A program made the translations under genes and the position numbers. From Salinibacillus xinjiangensis (GTDB lineage: Bacteria; Bacillota; Bacilli; Bacillales; Alkalibacillaceae): 64,000 nucleotides of DNA. This document shows, piece by piece, positions 17,411-32,631 of this stretch. The number at the start of each line of letters is the position of its first letter. The first letter of the stretch is position 1. The stretch is taken from NCBI RefSeq assembly GCF_009649735.1, contig NZ_WJNH01000004.1, forward strand, positions 1 to 64,000, given 5' to 3'. Under the pieces are notes generated by a model. It searched no databases and was not told the DNA's origin. It worked only from the letters and a program-made list of their open reading frames with translations.

Positions 17411-18418
17411 CTAGAAAAAGATTTCTTTTAAAATGGCTGATAGAAATATATTCAGCATGGCTACAGGCAGGAGTACTTTCCAGCCAAATTCCATCAGTTG
17501 GTCTGGTCTGATTCTTGGTAAAGTGGCGCGAACCCACATGAAGACGAATACCAAAATACTAAACTTGATGCCGAACCAAACGAGGTCTGGGATGAAGCCA
17601 AGTCCGATGATTGGATTCCATCCGCCTAAATATAAAACGGTAATGAGGGCGGACATGGCAAACAAGTATACATATTCCGCCAGCATGAAGAAGGCGAAAC
17701 GGAAGCCAGAGTACTCAACATGATAACCGGCAATCAGCTCAGATTCAGCTTCTGGTAAGTCAAAAGGTGTACGGTTCAGTTCAGCGGTTGCGGCGATAAA
17801 AAAGATGATAAATCCAATTGGCTGGAGCAAAATGTAAGGAATATATTGCTGCTGCTCCACGATTTCAACTAAATTCAAAGAGCCGGCGAATAAAACGACA
17901 CCTACGAGCGCCATCAGTAGCGGGATTTCATAGGAGATCATTTGCGCAGCCGAGCGCATACCACCCATGAGTGCATATTTATTGTTAGATGCCCAGCCTG
18001 CCGTCAGCATTCCGACTGTCGTGAGTCCTGAGATGGCGATAAAGTACAGTAAGCCGACACCAATGTTGGCAAACATCACTGACTCTGTGTACGGAATAAC
18101 CGCAAGCACCATGAAGGAAGGTACAAAGGCGATGACAGGTGCTAAAATAAACAATGGTCGGTCCGCTTCCTTTGGTCGGGTGTCCTCTTTAATCAGTAGC
18201 TTAAGAACATCAGCTACTGTTTGCAGGAGGCCAAATCTTCCCCCTGTTCGGTTTGGACCATACCGCAATTGCATGTAACCAAGCACCTTTCGTTCGGCTA
18301 AAATCGCATACGTAACAAATCCGAGTACGATGGACAATACAGGAAGCGTTAGAATAAGAAACGTCGATAGATTGCTAAGCCCTGGCGGTGATTTTAACAG
18401 CTCCATCATCCATTCCAT
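17411..18418 (-). CDS. nuoH: NADH-quinone oxidoreductase-like subunit H
   Basis: Membrane subunit that forms the quinone chamber with NuoB and NuoD, 335 residues with about eight helices. Conserved segments are ERKVLGYMQLRYGPNRTGGRFGLLQTVADVLKLLIKED and ELNRTPFDLPEAESELIAGYHVEYSGFRFAFF, which holds the acidic loop of the E-channel. The ATG directly follows the nuoD stop (TAAATG) with GGAGG inside the end of nuoD. Confidence 0.97.
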   Translation of the reverse strand: MEWMMELLKSPPGLSNLSTFLILTLPVLSIVLGFVTYAILAERKVLGYMQLRYGPNRTGGRFGLLQTVADVLKLLIKEDTRPKEADRPLFILAPVIAFVPSFMVLAVIPYTESVMFANIGVGLLYFIAISGLTTVGMLTAGWASNNKYALMGGMRSAAQMISYEIPLLMALVGVVLFAGSLNLVEIVEQQQYIPYILLQPIGFIIFFIAATAELNRTPFDLPEAESELIAGYHVEYSGFRFAFFMLAEYVYLFAMSALITVLYLGGWNPIIGLGFIPDLVWFGIKFSILVFVFMWVRATLPRIRPDQLMEFGWKVLLPVAMLNIFLSAILKEIFF

Positions 18419-19519
18419 TTATCCGTCCACCTCCCCAAGTACGATATCCACTCCGCCTAAAATGGTGACTAAGTTGGCCATGTTTTCCCCCTCCAGCAGC
18501 TTCGGAAGGATTTGAAGATTGTAAAAGGATGGCCGGCGAAACTTTAATCGGTATGGTGATTTTTTATTGTCACTTGCAATGTAACAGCCAATTTCACCAC
18601 GTGGGGATTCAATGCGAACGTAAACCTCCCCTTTTGGCGCTTTAATAATACGTGGAACTTTTCCTAGCACCTTGCCTTCTTCAGGGATTTGCTCTACCGC
18701 TTGTTCTAGGATTTTTAAGGACTCCTCAATTTCCCCCATCCGACATTTGTACCTAGCCCAAGCATCACCAGTTTCTCCAACAGGTACATCAAAATCAAAG
18801 CGGTCGTAAATGGAGTAAGGCTCAACTTTTCGAATATCATAATCGACACCCGTACAGCGAAGATTTGCTCCACTTAAGGAATATTGAATGGCCTCTTCCT
18901 GCGTATATTGGCCAATTCCTTTGACACGGTTAAGGAATATTTCATTACCTGAAATAAACCCATGATAGCCATCAAGCTGCTCACGCATATACGGGATAAA
19001 TTCTCTCACCTTATCAATCCAGCCCTCGGGAGCATCCCACTTTACGCCGCCGATACGCATATAGTTAAAGGTAAGACGTGCCCCACAAAGTTCATTTAAT
19101 AGATTAATAATCGCTTCTCTTTCTCTGAAGGCATACAAAAATGGACTGGTTGCCCCCAAGTCAAGTAAGTACGTTCCATACCAAACAAGGTGACTGGCAA
19201 TTCGCCCCAGCTCCATCGCAATCACACGTAAATATTCGGCCCGTTCTGGAACCTCTAAACCCACAATTGTCTCAACAGCATGACAAATGACATAATTGTT
19301 TGTCATGGCGGAGAGGTAATCCATTCGATCTGTATACGGTATGATTTGGGTGTATTGAAGATCCTCCGCAAGCTTTTCCGTTCCTCTATGTAAATAACCA
19401 ATCACCGGTGTAGCCTCACGAATGATTTCCCCCTCAACCTTTACAACGAGACGAAAAACCCCATGGGTACTCGGATGCTGGGGTCCAACGTTTAATAGCA
19501 TTTCCTCTGTTCGAATCAT
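18419..19519 (-). CDS. nuoD: NADH-quinone oxidoreductase-like subunit D
   Basis: 49-kDa-type subunit, 366 residues, which lines the quinone site. The quinone-site motif NVGPQHPSTHG is at residues 10-20, the membrane-facing GYLHRGTEKLAE follows, and the C-terminal half keeps the hydrogenase-like fold without the NiFe cysteines (PRGEIGCYIASD; ending LGGVDIVLGEVDG). GGAGGTG lies before the ATG. It sits between nuoC (2-bp gap) and nuoH. Confidence 0.97.
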   Translation of the reverse strand: MIRTEEMLLNVGPQHPSTHGVFRLVVKVEGEIIREATPVIGYLHRGTEKLAEDLQYTQIIPYTDRMDYLSAMTNNYVICHAVETIVGLEVPERAEYLRVIAMELGRIASHLVWYGTYLLDLGATSPFLYAFREREAIINLLNELCGARLTFNYMRIGGVKWDAPEGWIDKVREFIPYMREQLDGYHGFISGNEIFLNRVKGIGQYTQEEAIQYSLSGANLRCTGVDYDIRKVEPYSIYDRFDFDVPVGETGDAWARYKCRMGEIEESLKILEQAVEQIPEEGKVLGKVPRIIKAPKGEVYVRIESPRGEIGCYIASDNKKSPYRLKFRRPSFYNLQILPKLLEGENMANLVTILGGVDIVLGEVDG

Positions 19520-19521
19520 AG

Positions 19522-20277
19522 CTACACCTCCACATCATAAGGTTCATAGTCTTTACGCAGCGGATATCCTTCCCAATCTTCACCAAGAAGGATTCGTTTT
19601 AAGTCTGGATGATTGTTAAATTGGATTCCAAGTAAATCGTACGCTTCACTTTCTGGCCAATTCGCTCCCTGCCATATAGGCGTAAGAGAATCGACAACTG
19701 GATGTTCTCGGTCCACTTTAACTTTTAAAGCAACCGAATACTTTTTTGTCATCGAATATAAATAAACATACATTTCCATATGGGTTTCATAATCAATGCC
19801 ATGTAAGTCTGATAAATAGTTGAATTGGAGCTCCTCATGATCCCGCAGAAGCTTTGCGATTTGAAAATAGCTCTTTGGTGTGGCAACAATGGTAGGAAGG
19901 TCTTTTGAGTTGCGATTAATACTAGCTTCTTCAATGGCTTCTTCACCGAGGTTTGTTTTGATTACGTTTACGTAGTGGTCTAGGATCGGTTGGTTTGGCG
20001 ATGGTCCAAGGTCTTCAGGCTTTTCTTCTTTTTTGGCACGAGGTTTTCGTGGTCGTTTGGGTCGGTCTTTTTTCGGCTTTGGTTTGTCTGTTTTGGCGGA
20101 TGTGTCTTCTTTTGCGTTTTTGGTGGATTCTTTGTTTGAAGGCGATTCCTCTTTAGGTGTGGTGGGTTCGGCTTTTGGTTCTTTTTGGGATTCATCGGCT
20201 TGATTTTTCGTTTCTTCTACTTTTGATTTTTCGTTTTCTTCATTGGATTGTGGTTGGTTTTGATTTTCATCTGTCAC
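19522..20277 (-). CDS. nuoC: NADH-quinone oxidoreductase-like subunit C with a long charged N-terminal extension
   Basis: 30-kDa-type hydrophilic subunit, 251 residues. The conserved domain runs from about residue 95 to the end; the signature is [42 protein letters not shown] followed by [10 protein letters not shown]. The first 93 or so residues are low-complexity Lys/Glu/Pro/Ser/Thr sequence and probably disordered; such extensions occur in some Bacillus NuoC proteins. The start overlaps the nuoB stop by 4 bp. Confidence 0.95.
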   Translation of the reverse strand: MTDENQNQPQSNEENEKSKVEETKNQADESQKEPKAEPTTPKEESPSNKESTKNAKEDTSAKTDKPKPKKDRPKRPRKPRAKKEEKPEDLGPSPNQPILDHYVNVIKTNLGEEAIEEASINRNSKDLPTIVATPKSYFQIAKLLRDHEELQFNYLSDLHGIDYETHMEMYVYLYSMTKKYSVALKVKVDREHPVVDSLTPIWQGANWPESEAYDLLGIQFNNHPDLKRILLGEDWEGYPLRKDYEPYDVEV

Positions 20278-20792
20278 TTATTCGTCACCCGCTTTCCTGT
20301 TTTGGCTTCATAGCGGATTTTTTCCTGTAATTTATTAATGCCATAAATTAATGCTGCTGGGTTTGGTGGACAACCAGGAATATAGACGTCAACTGGGACG
20401 ATTTGGTCAACTCCTTTTACTACAGAATATGAGCGGATATATGGTCCACCTGCAGTCGCGCAAGACCCCATGGCAATAACCCACTTCGGTTCTGGCATTT
20501 GATCATACAGCTTCCGTATAATCGGTGCCATTTTTTTCGTTACTGTACCTGATACAATCATGCAGTCTGAGTGTCTTGGGGATGAGCGGAAAATGGATCC
20601 AAATCGGTCTAAGTCATAATGAGAGGCTCCAACCCCCATCATTTCAATAGCACAGCAGGCTAATCCAAACTGAACTGGCCACAAGGAGTTGCTCCGCGCC
20701 CATGATTTTAGTTGCTCAAGTGTAATAAAAAAGACATTCCGCTGCAGTTCCTCTTGGTCTTCTACCTTTATATTTTCTAAATTCATCTCCAC
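20274..20792 (-). CDS. nuoB: NADH-quinone oxidoreductase-like subunit B
   Basis: Carries the terminal cluster N2 that reduces quinone. 172 residues with the four ligand cysteines visible: Cys46-Cys47 ([10 protein letters not shown]), Cys111 ([11 protein letters not shown]) and Cys141 (PGCPPNP). It overlaps nuoA by 10 bp and nuoC by 4 bp, so translation of the three is coupled. Confidence 0.97.
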   Translation of the reverse strand: MEMNLENIKVEDQEELQRNVFFITLEQLKSWARSNSLWPVQFGLACCAIEMMGVGASHYDLDRFGSIFRSSPRHSDCMIVSGTVTKKMAPIIRKLYDQMPEPKWVIAMGSCATAGGPYIRSYSVVKGVDQIVPVDVYIPGCPPNPAALIYGINKLQEKIRYEAKTGKRVTNK

Positions 20793-21157
20793 CTAAGTAC
20801 CCCCTTTTTCCATGCGTACACTAATCCTAAGAATAAAACGACGATAAAGATCAACATTTCAATCAGAGCGAATATACCGAGCTGCTCATATGCAACAGCC
20901 CATGGGTACAAAAAGACGGTTTCAACATCAAAAATGACAAACATTAAAGCGAATAAATAGTAGCGCACATTAAACTGAACTCTGGCATCTTGAAAGGGTT
21001 CTATACCACTTTCATATGTGGTCATCTTTTCTTTGGTAGGTTGATGTGGACGAAGAAGTTTTCCTGCTGAGAGCGCTACGATCGGGAGTAAAATGGCTAC
21101 AAACATAAATACGACAATGAAGGTGTAGCTGTTTTGATAGATGTGAAGAGAGTCCAT
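20783..21157 (-). CDS. nuoA: NADH-quinone oxidoreductase-like subunit A
   Basis: First gene of the operon. 124 residues, three membrane helices. The loop [44 protein letters not shown] contains the conserved ESG and FDVE motifs of NuoA. AGAGGTG lies before the ATG at 21157. A sigma-A promoter lies about 70 bp upstream. Confidence 0.97.
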   Translation of the reverse strand: MDSLHIYQNSYTFIVVFMFVAILLPIVALSAGKLLRPHQPTKEKMTTYESGIEPFQDARVQFNVRYYLFALMFVIFDVETVFLYPWAVAYEQLGIFALIEMLIFIVVLFLGLVYAWKKGVLRWR

Positions 21158-21228
21158 AGATTCACCTCTATGTATTGAATTTTGAATCTTTTTGAATCTT
21201 TTAAATTATCAATCTTGCAATCGGTTCC

Positions 21229-21257
21229 ATTATAGCATTATAGTTTCATAATGTCGA
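21229..21257 (-). promoter_or_regulatory. Sigma-A promoter of the nuo operon
   Basis: TCGACA (21252-21257) and a perfect TATAAT (21229-21234) are separated by exactly 17 bp on the minus strand, about 72 bp before nuoA. A second TATAAT-like box lies inside the spacer. Confidence 0.75.
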
Positions 21258-21767
21258 TATTTCGTAAAGTCTATTGTTTTATTGAATCACTATATTTGTA
21301 TGTTGGTTAGGAGTGAGACATGCAGAGGAATGTGTTTTCTTTGGATGAAATTGTGGGGAAAGTTCGGGGTATTGTCATAATTTTGGAGTGTGGCTTGAGG
21401 GCGAACTGCGAAGAACTGGCCAGCGTAAGAGCCATGATGGATGTATTACTGTTTCTGATGATGCCTTGCTTGTCATGAGCACACTATAACACATGTTTTA
21501 CTCTTTTTACCGATGTAATGTACGTCATGCATAGCTCTTAACTCGTGTCTTAATGTCAATGCTAATCAGCCGTAGCTCAACGGTGGTGTGTCACAATTTA
21601 ACTATCTTGTTAGCCAAAAACAACCTTCCCTTAGAAAAGTGCGAATACAAAAACCAGAACCTCCGCATTACCACGGAAATCCTGGCTTCTACTGTTATAT
21701 TCTGAAGAGATGAGGGAACGATCCCTCCATCCCTTCCTGGTGGGACAAGGGACCTGTCCCCCCGTCC
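21258..21767. other. Gap between nuoA and atpC without a clear gene
   Basis: About 510 bp. A 52-codon plus-strand frame (21320-21478) has AGGAG six bases before its ATG but matches nothing I know and is probably chance. The atpC terminator is at 21648-21685. A partial copy of the GGGACAGGTCC dispersed repeat lies right after the atpC stop at about 21739-21768. The section 21480-21640 shows no feature. Confidence 0.5.
21648..21685 (-). terminator. Intrinsic terminator of the atp operon
   Basis: A 12-bp stem (21654-21665 with 21674-21685; complete on the minus strand with G-U pairs) is followed by TTTTTG. It lies about 80 bp past the atpC stop. Confidence 0.85.
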
Positions 21768-22196
<429 letters not shown>

Positions 22197-22232
22197 TTAA
22201 GTTAATCACTTGCACGATTGAATTCCCCGTTA

Positions 22233-24543
<2,311 letters not shown>

Positions 24544-24582
24544 TCACCACCTTTTCTGGACTACGCTCTCAAACTCACTTTA

Positions 24583-26097
<1,515 letters not shown>

Positions 26098-26108
26098 TCA
26101 CCCCTATC

Positions 26109-27240
<1,132 letters not shown>

Positions 27241-27285
27241 TTATGGCGAAAGCCTTTTTACTTTGATACGTTTTGCTATTATGAT

Positions 27286-27320
27286 GTCTAGCTGCGGCTG
27301 CCAGTCGCCTCCGCTTTTCG
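27286..27320. repeat. Possible dispersed repeat inside the atp operon
   Basis: The atpE-atpF gap contains GTCTAGCTGCGGCTGCC, which resembles GTCCAGCTGCAGGGCC in the copy at 41625-41677. Such GTCYAGCTGC-type intergenic repeats are common in Bacillaceae as I recall. The match is short. Confidence 0.45.
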
Positions 27321-27390
27321 TTGTCATAAAGGAATGGCGAAGTTAAAAAGCTGTTACTCCGCCATTTTGTTGAATTTTAGATGATGGTCG

Positions 27391-27621
<231 letters not shown>

Positions 27622-27649
27622 TCAAAATTAGTTTTTGTTGATTATAAAA

Positions 27650-28378
<729 letters not shown>

Positions 28379-28390
28379 TCACCTCACTTC

Positions 28391-28762
28391 CTAGGGTTTA
28401 GATCTTTGTGATGTAACAAAAAAATCTATCATAATGACAAAATAAATCGTCATTAATCCAATAACAACTGCTATCATATGGAAATGTTGCGGATAGCGGA
28501 GTGCAATCAAAACCGCGAGTACTGCACTAGCAAATCGTGAAAAAGTACCAAGTGCTCGTGCTGTCACTTGCTTCGCTGCTGCTTGTCCTACTTGGTTAAC
28601 CTTGCGTTGCAAAAGCCAGAGGTTAAAAAAACTGATTGAGGAGCCTAATAGTAGACCTAAAAATATGTCTGGATAAGGCGTGAGACCCCACCCTAAGACA
28701 AAGAGGGCCAGTACATAAAGCATCCATTTTCTTTGACGATTGACCATAACCTTATATTGCAT
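28391..28762 (-). CDS. atpI: ATP synthase subunit I
   Basis: 123 residues with four membrane helices; a c-ring assembly factor or Mg2+ transport-associated protein in studied Bacilli. GGAGATC lies before the ATG. It begins 1 bp after the atpZ stop and starts the conserved I-B-E-F-H-A-G-D-C order. Identification rests on position and topology together with the family-typical helical pattern. Confidence 0.9.
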   Translation of the reverse strand: MQYKVMVNRQRKWMLYVLALFVLGWGLTPYPDIFLGLLLGSSISFFNLWLLQRKVNQVGQAAAKQVTARALGTFSRFASAVLAVLIALRYPQHFHMIAVVIGLMTIYFVIMIDFFVTSQRSKP

Positions 28763-28763
28763 G

Positions 28764-28982
28764 TCAGAGATCTCCTGTGTACTTGTTAACTAAATAAATT
28801 GTGCCATAAACTCCTGCACCTAATCCAATCATAAGGCCAATAATTAAAAATAATGGCGATAATCCAAGTTTTTGATCAATCCATCGACCGAAAAATATGC
28901 CGACAAGCGTGCACCCTGACAAGTTTGAAACGATTGCACTCGTCAACGCAATAGCGTGAAATGGCTTTTGATTTTTCCCCAT
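28764..28982 (-). CDS. atpZ: AtpZ/AtpI-family small membrane protein
   Basis: About 72 residues, two membrane helices flanking the GIFFGRWIDQKLGLSPLFLIIGLMIGLGAGVYGTIYLVNK motif of the AtpZ/gene-1 family (PF09527). The start is placed at ATG 28982, preceded by GGGGG; longer in-frame starts reach into the leader hairpin. It is the first gene of the atp operon. Confidence 0.85.
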   Translation of the reverse strand: MGKNQKPFHAIALTSAIVSNLSGCTLVGIFFGRWIDQKLGLSPLFLIIGLMIGLGAGVYGTIYLVNKYTGDL

Positions 28983-29013
28983 TATATAAGCCCCCATCTT
29001 GTGGGTTCCAAAC

Positions 29014-29047
29014 GTGTGATAAGGGCATACTGAAAGCCCTATCACAC
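29014..29047 (-). promoter_or_regulatory. Hairpin in the atp operon leader
   Basis: GTGTGATAAGGGC (29014-29026) pairs with GCCCTATCACAC (29036-29047) with one bulged base. It lies immediately downstream of the promoter at 29057-29085, so it would form at the very 5' end of the mRNA. There is no T-run, so it is not a normal terminator; it may stabilise the message. Confidence 0.6.
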
Positions 29048-29056
29048 ACCTAGATT

Positions 29057-29085
29057 AGCATACAATAGTAGCTATTTTCTGTCAA
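29057..29085 (-). promoter_or_regulatory. Sigma-A promoter of the atp operon
   Basis: A perfect TTGACA (29080-29085), exactly 17 bp, then TATGCT (29057-29062) on the minus strand, about 75 bp before atpZ. Confidence 0.8.
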
Positions 29086-29110
29086 TAAATATGGTGCAAA
29101 TTTCGAGTCC

Positions 29111-31312
29111 CTAAGGAAAGAGTTGAAAATCTGTCACAAATGAGCTGTAATCTGAGCCATTTAGTACCTTGACAAGCGCTATATAATGCTCTCTCCCCAC
29201 TTTTGCTTTCGGCATAATCCCACTAAACATTCCAGCCTTTACATCATTTTCCTCCACGATCGTCTTTATATATCGTAAGGAGTAGGGGTCATATAAATCA
29301 ACAGTGAGCTTATCCGCACCATCCGGCAAATACATACGATATTTCAATTGCTCATCCTCGAACGGAGAAACCGATAATTCTAGTCCTTCGATTTTTGGAT
29401 AATCTGCTGTTTGATTCACAAATAAATAAGGCAATTTCATTGGATTGTTTTCATTATATAATGTTATCCAGCCTTGATGTAGCCCTTTTTTCAAATTTCC
29501 AGAATTAACCCGTAATTCTACTTTTATGGATTTCTTTTCCTTTGGCTCTAAATAAAAGGTTTGAGGCAAATGCCAGGTCATACCGGGATGGTTTTGTGGT
29601 ATATCAAATCGAAATTTTTTCTCTTTATCTGAACGATTTTCAATCACTAGCTCCGCAGTTTGCGTTTGGTTCCGTTCATTTACCTTTCCTAACGCTAAAC
29701 GACTTCCGTATACCATAACATCAGGATTGATGCTCTTTTCAGGCTGAATTGAACCCATCCCTTGTTCAATCGGAAAATATAGACTTCCTACTTTATTACG
29801 GAATGGTTTTGTTGTTGAGAGAACCGCAGCTTTGAGCTTTTTTGGCCCCCAGTCCGGATGAGCTTCCTTAATCAGCGCTAAAACCCCTGCAACATAAGGC
29901 GACGCCATACTCGTTCCCTGTAACTTTTGATATCCTCCTCTAGGTACCGTACTCGCAATTTGAACCCCTGGAGCTATTATCTCAGGCTTTATATCCCAGT
30001 TGGCCAAAACCGGTCCTTTTGAGCTAAAGGTTGCTAGCTTATCCTCCTGATGTTGATAAGCTGTGTGGAGCCACCTCTGTTTATTCATTTGCTCCATCAA
30101 CCATTTCCCATCCTTCTGATTAACAGCTGCAACAGGGATTGATGTTGGCATTGTTAAACCGCCCTGAAGCTCCCCTTTTTCATTGTTGTAAATAATGACA
30201 CCAACTGCACCGGCCTCTTCTGCTAGTTTCACTTTTTCTGAGAATGGAATTTCCCCGCGCTTAAACACGACAATTTTTCCTTGGGCATCTGTTGGAGGCT
30301 CTTTTCCTAGTCCTCCATCAACGAGTTTATAAGGCTTTGTAAAATCCCAAGCCGGGGAACCTTGCATCATAGCAAGTGGAATTTTTTTATCCTCCAACGG
30401 AACTGACACATAAGGAATATTTAACTCTGTGATGGAGGCGCCGACTGATAGAGCCTTCACCGATGTAGCAGGGGATGAAACCGTCCATTTTCCTGGCCCT
30501 TCGTTTCCATTGGCAATCACAACCGCAACGCCCATATCAATCGCTTTATTAACCGCTACACTTGTCGGCCAATCCGGACTGTTCACCGTACTCCCTAGAG
30601 AAAGGTTGATGATATCCATACCATCTTCAACAGCACGTTCAATCGCCGCAATAATGCCGACCGATGAACCCACACCACCTGGGCCAAGTGCTCGGTAACT
30701 GTGAATCTCCGCGTTAGGCGCAACCCCTTTCATTTCACCATTTGCTGCGATAATTCCCGCAACATGTGTACCATGCAAGGTAGCCGCGCCCTGCTCAGGA
30801 AGTGTCTCCATAGGGTCATCATCGAAATCCACCAGATCATAGCCCCCTTGGTAAACGTTGGCTAAGTCTGGATGTTCATAATCAATCCCCGTGTCAATCA
30901 CCCCAACCTTGACTCCTTTCCCCGTGTATTTGGACTTCACAGGCCGTTGTGGAGGCTCAATTTTGTTTTTTGAGTTTTCACTAGATTGGGGCATTGGTGT
31001 AGGCACCTTGTATGTAGTGGTTGGATGTACATGTTTAATAAAGTCCTCTTTATCAATATTGTAAACATCCTTAGTTGTTCCTTTAATGGCTAAAGCATTC
31101 AGGATGGTGTCATACACCTGTACAACCTCAACAAACGGATGATACTTCTCAATGTACTCCTTCCACTTGTGCGGATCCCCATCCACCTCTACAATCATGG
31201 AAACCTCTTCGCCAAGTGCGTGTGTTTGATTAGGTGAAAATGTGCTTAAAGGTAGAGCTGTGATTAATAGTAGAATGATGATTGGTTTGATCAATTTTTG
31301 TAGTGTGTTCAT
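29111..31312 (-). CDS. Vpr-like secreted subtilisin-family serine protease
   Basis: Exported S8 peptidase of 733 residues. Signal peptide (about 7-32, ending THALG), an inhibitor-I9-type propeptide (about 35-100), then the catalytic domain with Asp140 (VIDTGIDYEHPDL), His180 (HGTHVAGI), oxyanion Asn (ANGNEGPG) and Ser468 (GTSMASPYVAG). A PA domain is inserted between His and Ser (about 320-400), and a C-terminal Fn3-like part follows. This architecture is that of B. subtilis Vpr, the minor extracellular protease, but it is shorter (Vpr is about 806). AGGGGA precedes the ATG. In B. subtilis the atp operon is followed directly by upp, so this gene is an extra one at this site. The stop is 26 bp from the atp promoter. 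Confidence 0.9.
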   Translation of the reverse strand: MNTLQKLIKPIIILLLITALPLSTFSPNQTHALGEEVSMIVEVDGDPHKWKEYIEKYHPFVEVVQVYDTILNALAIKGTTKDVYNIDKEDFIKHVHPTTTYKVPTPMPQSSENSKNKIEPPQRPVKSKYTGKGVKVGVIDTGIDYEHPDLANVYQGGYDLVDFDDDPMETLPEQGAATLHGTHVAGIIAANGEMKGVAPNAEIHSYRALGPGGVGSSVGIIAAIERAVEDGMDIINLSLGSTVNSPDWPTSVAVNKAIDMGVAVVIANGNEGPGKWTVSSPATSVKALSVGASITELNIPYVSVPLEDKKIPLAMMQGSPAWDFTKPYKLVDGGLGKEPPTDAQGKIVVFKRGEIPFSEKVKLAEEAGAVGVIIYNNEKGELQGGLTMPTSIPVAAVNQKDGKWLMEQMNKQRWLHTAYQHQEDKLATFSSKGPVLANWDIKPEIIAPGVQIASTVPRGGYQKLQGTSMASPYVAGVLALIKEAHPDWGPKKLKAAVLSTTKPFRNKVGSLYFPIEQGMGSIQPEKSINPDVMVYGSRLALGKVNERNQTQTAELVIENRSDKEKKFRFDIPQNHPGMTWHLPQTFYLEPKEKKSIKVELRVNSGNLKKGLHQGWITLYNENNPMKLPYLFVNQTADYPKIEGLELSVSPFEDEQLKYRMYLPDGADKLTVDLYDPYSLRYIKTIVEENDVKAGMFSGIMPKAKVGREHYIALVKVLNGSDYSSFVTDFQLFP

Positions 31313-31409
31313 AGTTCAGGTCCCCTAGTCTTTGCTTTTTGGCATTAGTTTTTGCAAGTTGAGGGGGTTTTATGCTTTGAAATTTCCGACTGGTAGACTG
31401 ATGGCGGGG

Positions 31410-31742
31410 TTCAGCATTTTTCGGGTGGACTTTAGTTTTTGCATGAATTATTTTAGCTTTTCACTGGGGGTCTTTAGTTAATTACAGGGATTCTTTAGCA
31501 TATCAAGGGGGCTTCAGCATATTGCTGTAATATTCAGCATTTGGGGAATGTGGTTTAGCTTTTACTGAGTTGCCTTCAGCATTTAGTAAACTTTATTTTT
31601 TAATCATGTTTATAGCATTTGAAGCTCGTCCTTCAGCGTAGTCGGTAAAAACTTCAGCAAATTGACGATGAACTTTAGCATAATCACTGTACTTCAGCAT
31701 TTTCACCGAGATTTTTGGCAAAAAAAGTACCATCTTCAGCAC
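31410..31742 (-). repeat. 21-bp phased GCTRAAG array C
   Basis: The 515-bp gap between the protease gene and upp carries TTYAGYWT words at 31410, 31431, 31452, 31473, 31494, 31513, 31533, 31554, 31575, a weak one at 31611, then 31632, 31653, 31674, 31693 and 31735. Steps are 21 apart from single 19/20-bp steps, a 36-bp linker and one 42-bp step (one word missing). The word runs in the sense of the minus strand, as in array A. The small minus-strand frame crossing it is broken by repeat changes and is not a gene. Confidence 0.85.
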
Positions 31743-31780
31743 GCGTCTGGCCAGGGTTAACACTTCATTTCCTATCAATA

Positions 31781-31814
31781 AAAAAGCCTGAATCAAAAAA
31801 CTAGATTCAGACTT
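31781..31814 (-). terminator. Intrinsic terminator of upp
   Basis: AAGCCTGAATC (31784-31794) pairs with GATTCAGACTT (31804-31814); on the minus strand the stem ends in TTTTTT. It lies 14 bp past the upp stop. Confidence 0.9.
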
Positions 31815-31827
31815 CACTATCGAAAAA

Positions 31828-32472
<645 letters not shown>

Positions 32473-32496
32473 TTATTTAAAAGTTATATCCTACAA

Positions 32497-32543
32497 ATTG
32501 TACTGAAATCCGACATTTCTTTCAAGGAATAGCTGGATTTCAG
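32497..32543 (-). promoter_or_regulatory. upp promoter with overlapping 9-bp inverted repeat
   Basis: TTGAAA (32520-32525), 17 bp, TACAAT (32497-32502) form the promoter on the minus strand. A perfect inverted repeat CTGAAATCC (32503-32511) / GGATTTCAG (32535-32543) has one arm in the spacer and one just upstream of the -35 box. Arm centres are 32 bp apart, about three helical turns. It is a DNA-level operator candidate, since one arm is never transcribed. Confidence 0.6.
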
Positions 32544-32561
32544 AAATATTTGATTACGAAT

Positions 32562-32618
32562 GGGACGGAGGGACAGGTCCTTTGTCCCAGTGGGACGATG
32601 GACCTGTCCCCCTGTCCC
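32562..32618. repeat. Palindromic GGGACAGGTCC repeat, copy 1
   Basis: 57-bp near-palindrome beginning GGGAC and ending GTCCC, centred on GTCCCAGTGGGAC. The copy at 34117-34173 is nearly identical and in the same orientation; a partial copy follows atpC at about 21739. Confidence 0.85.
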
Positions 32619-32631
32619 ACGAGGACAATCC

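Noticed and set aside
21320-21478. 52-codon plus-strand frame with AGGAG before the ATG
   Set aside because: No recognisable family, odd residue composition and no terminator; kept only as a note in the gap entry.
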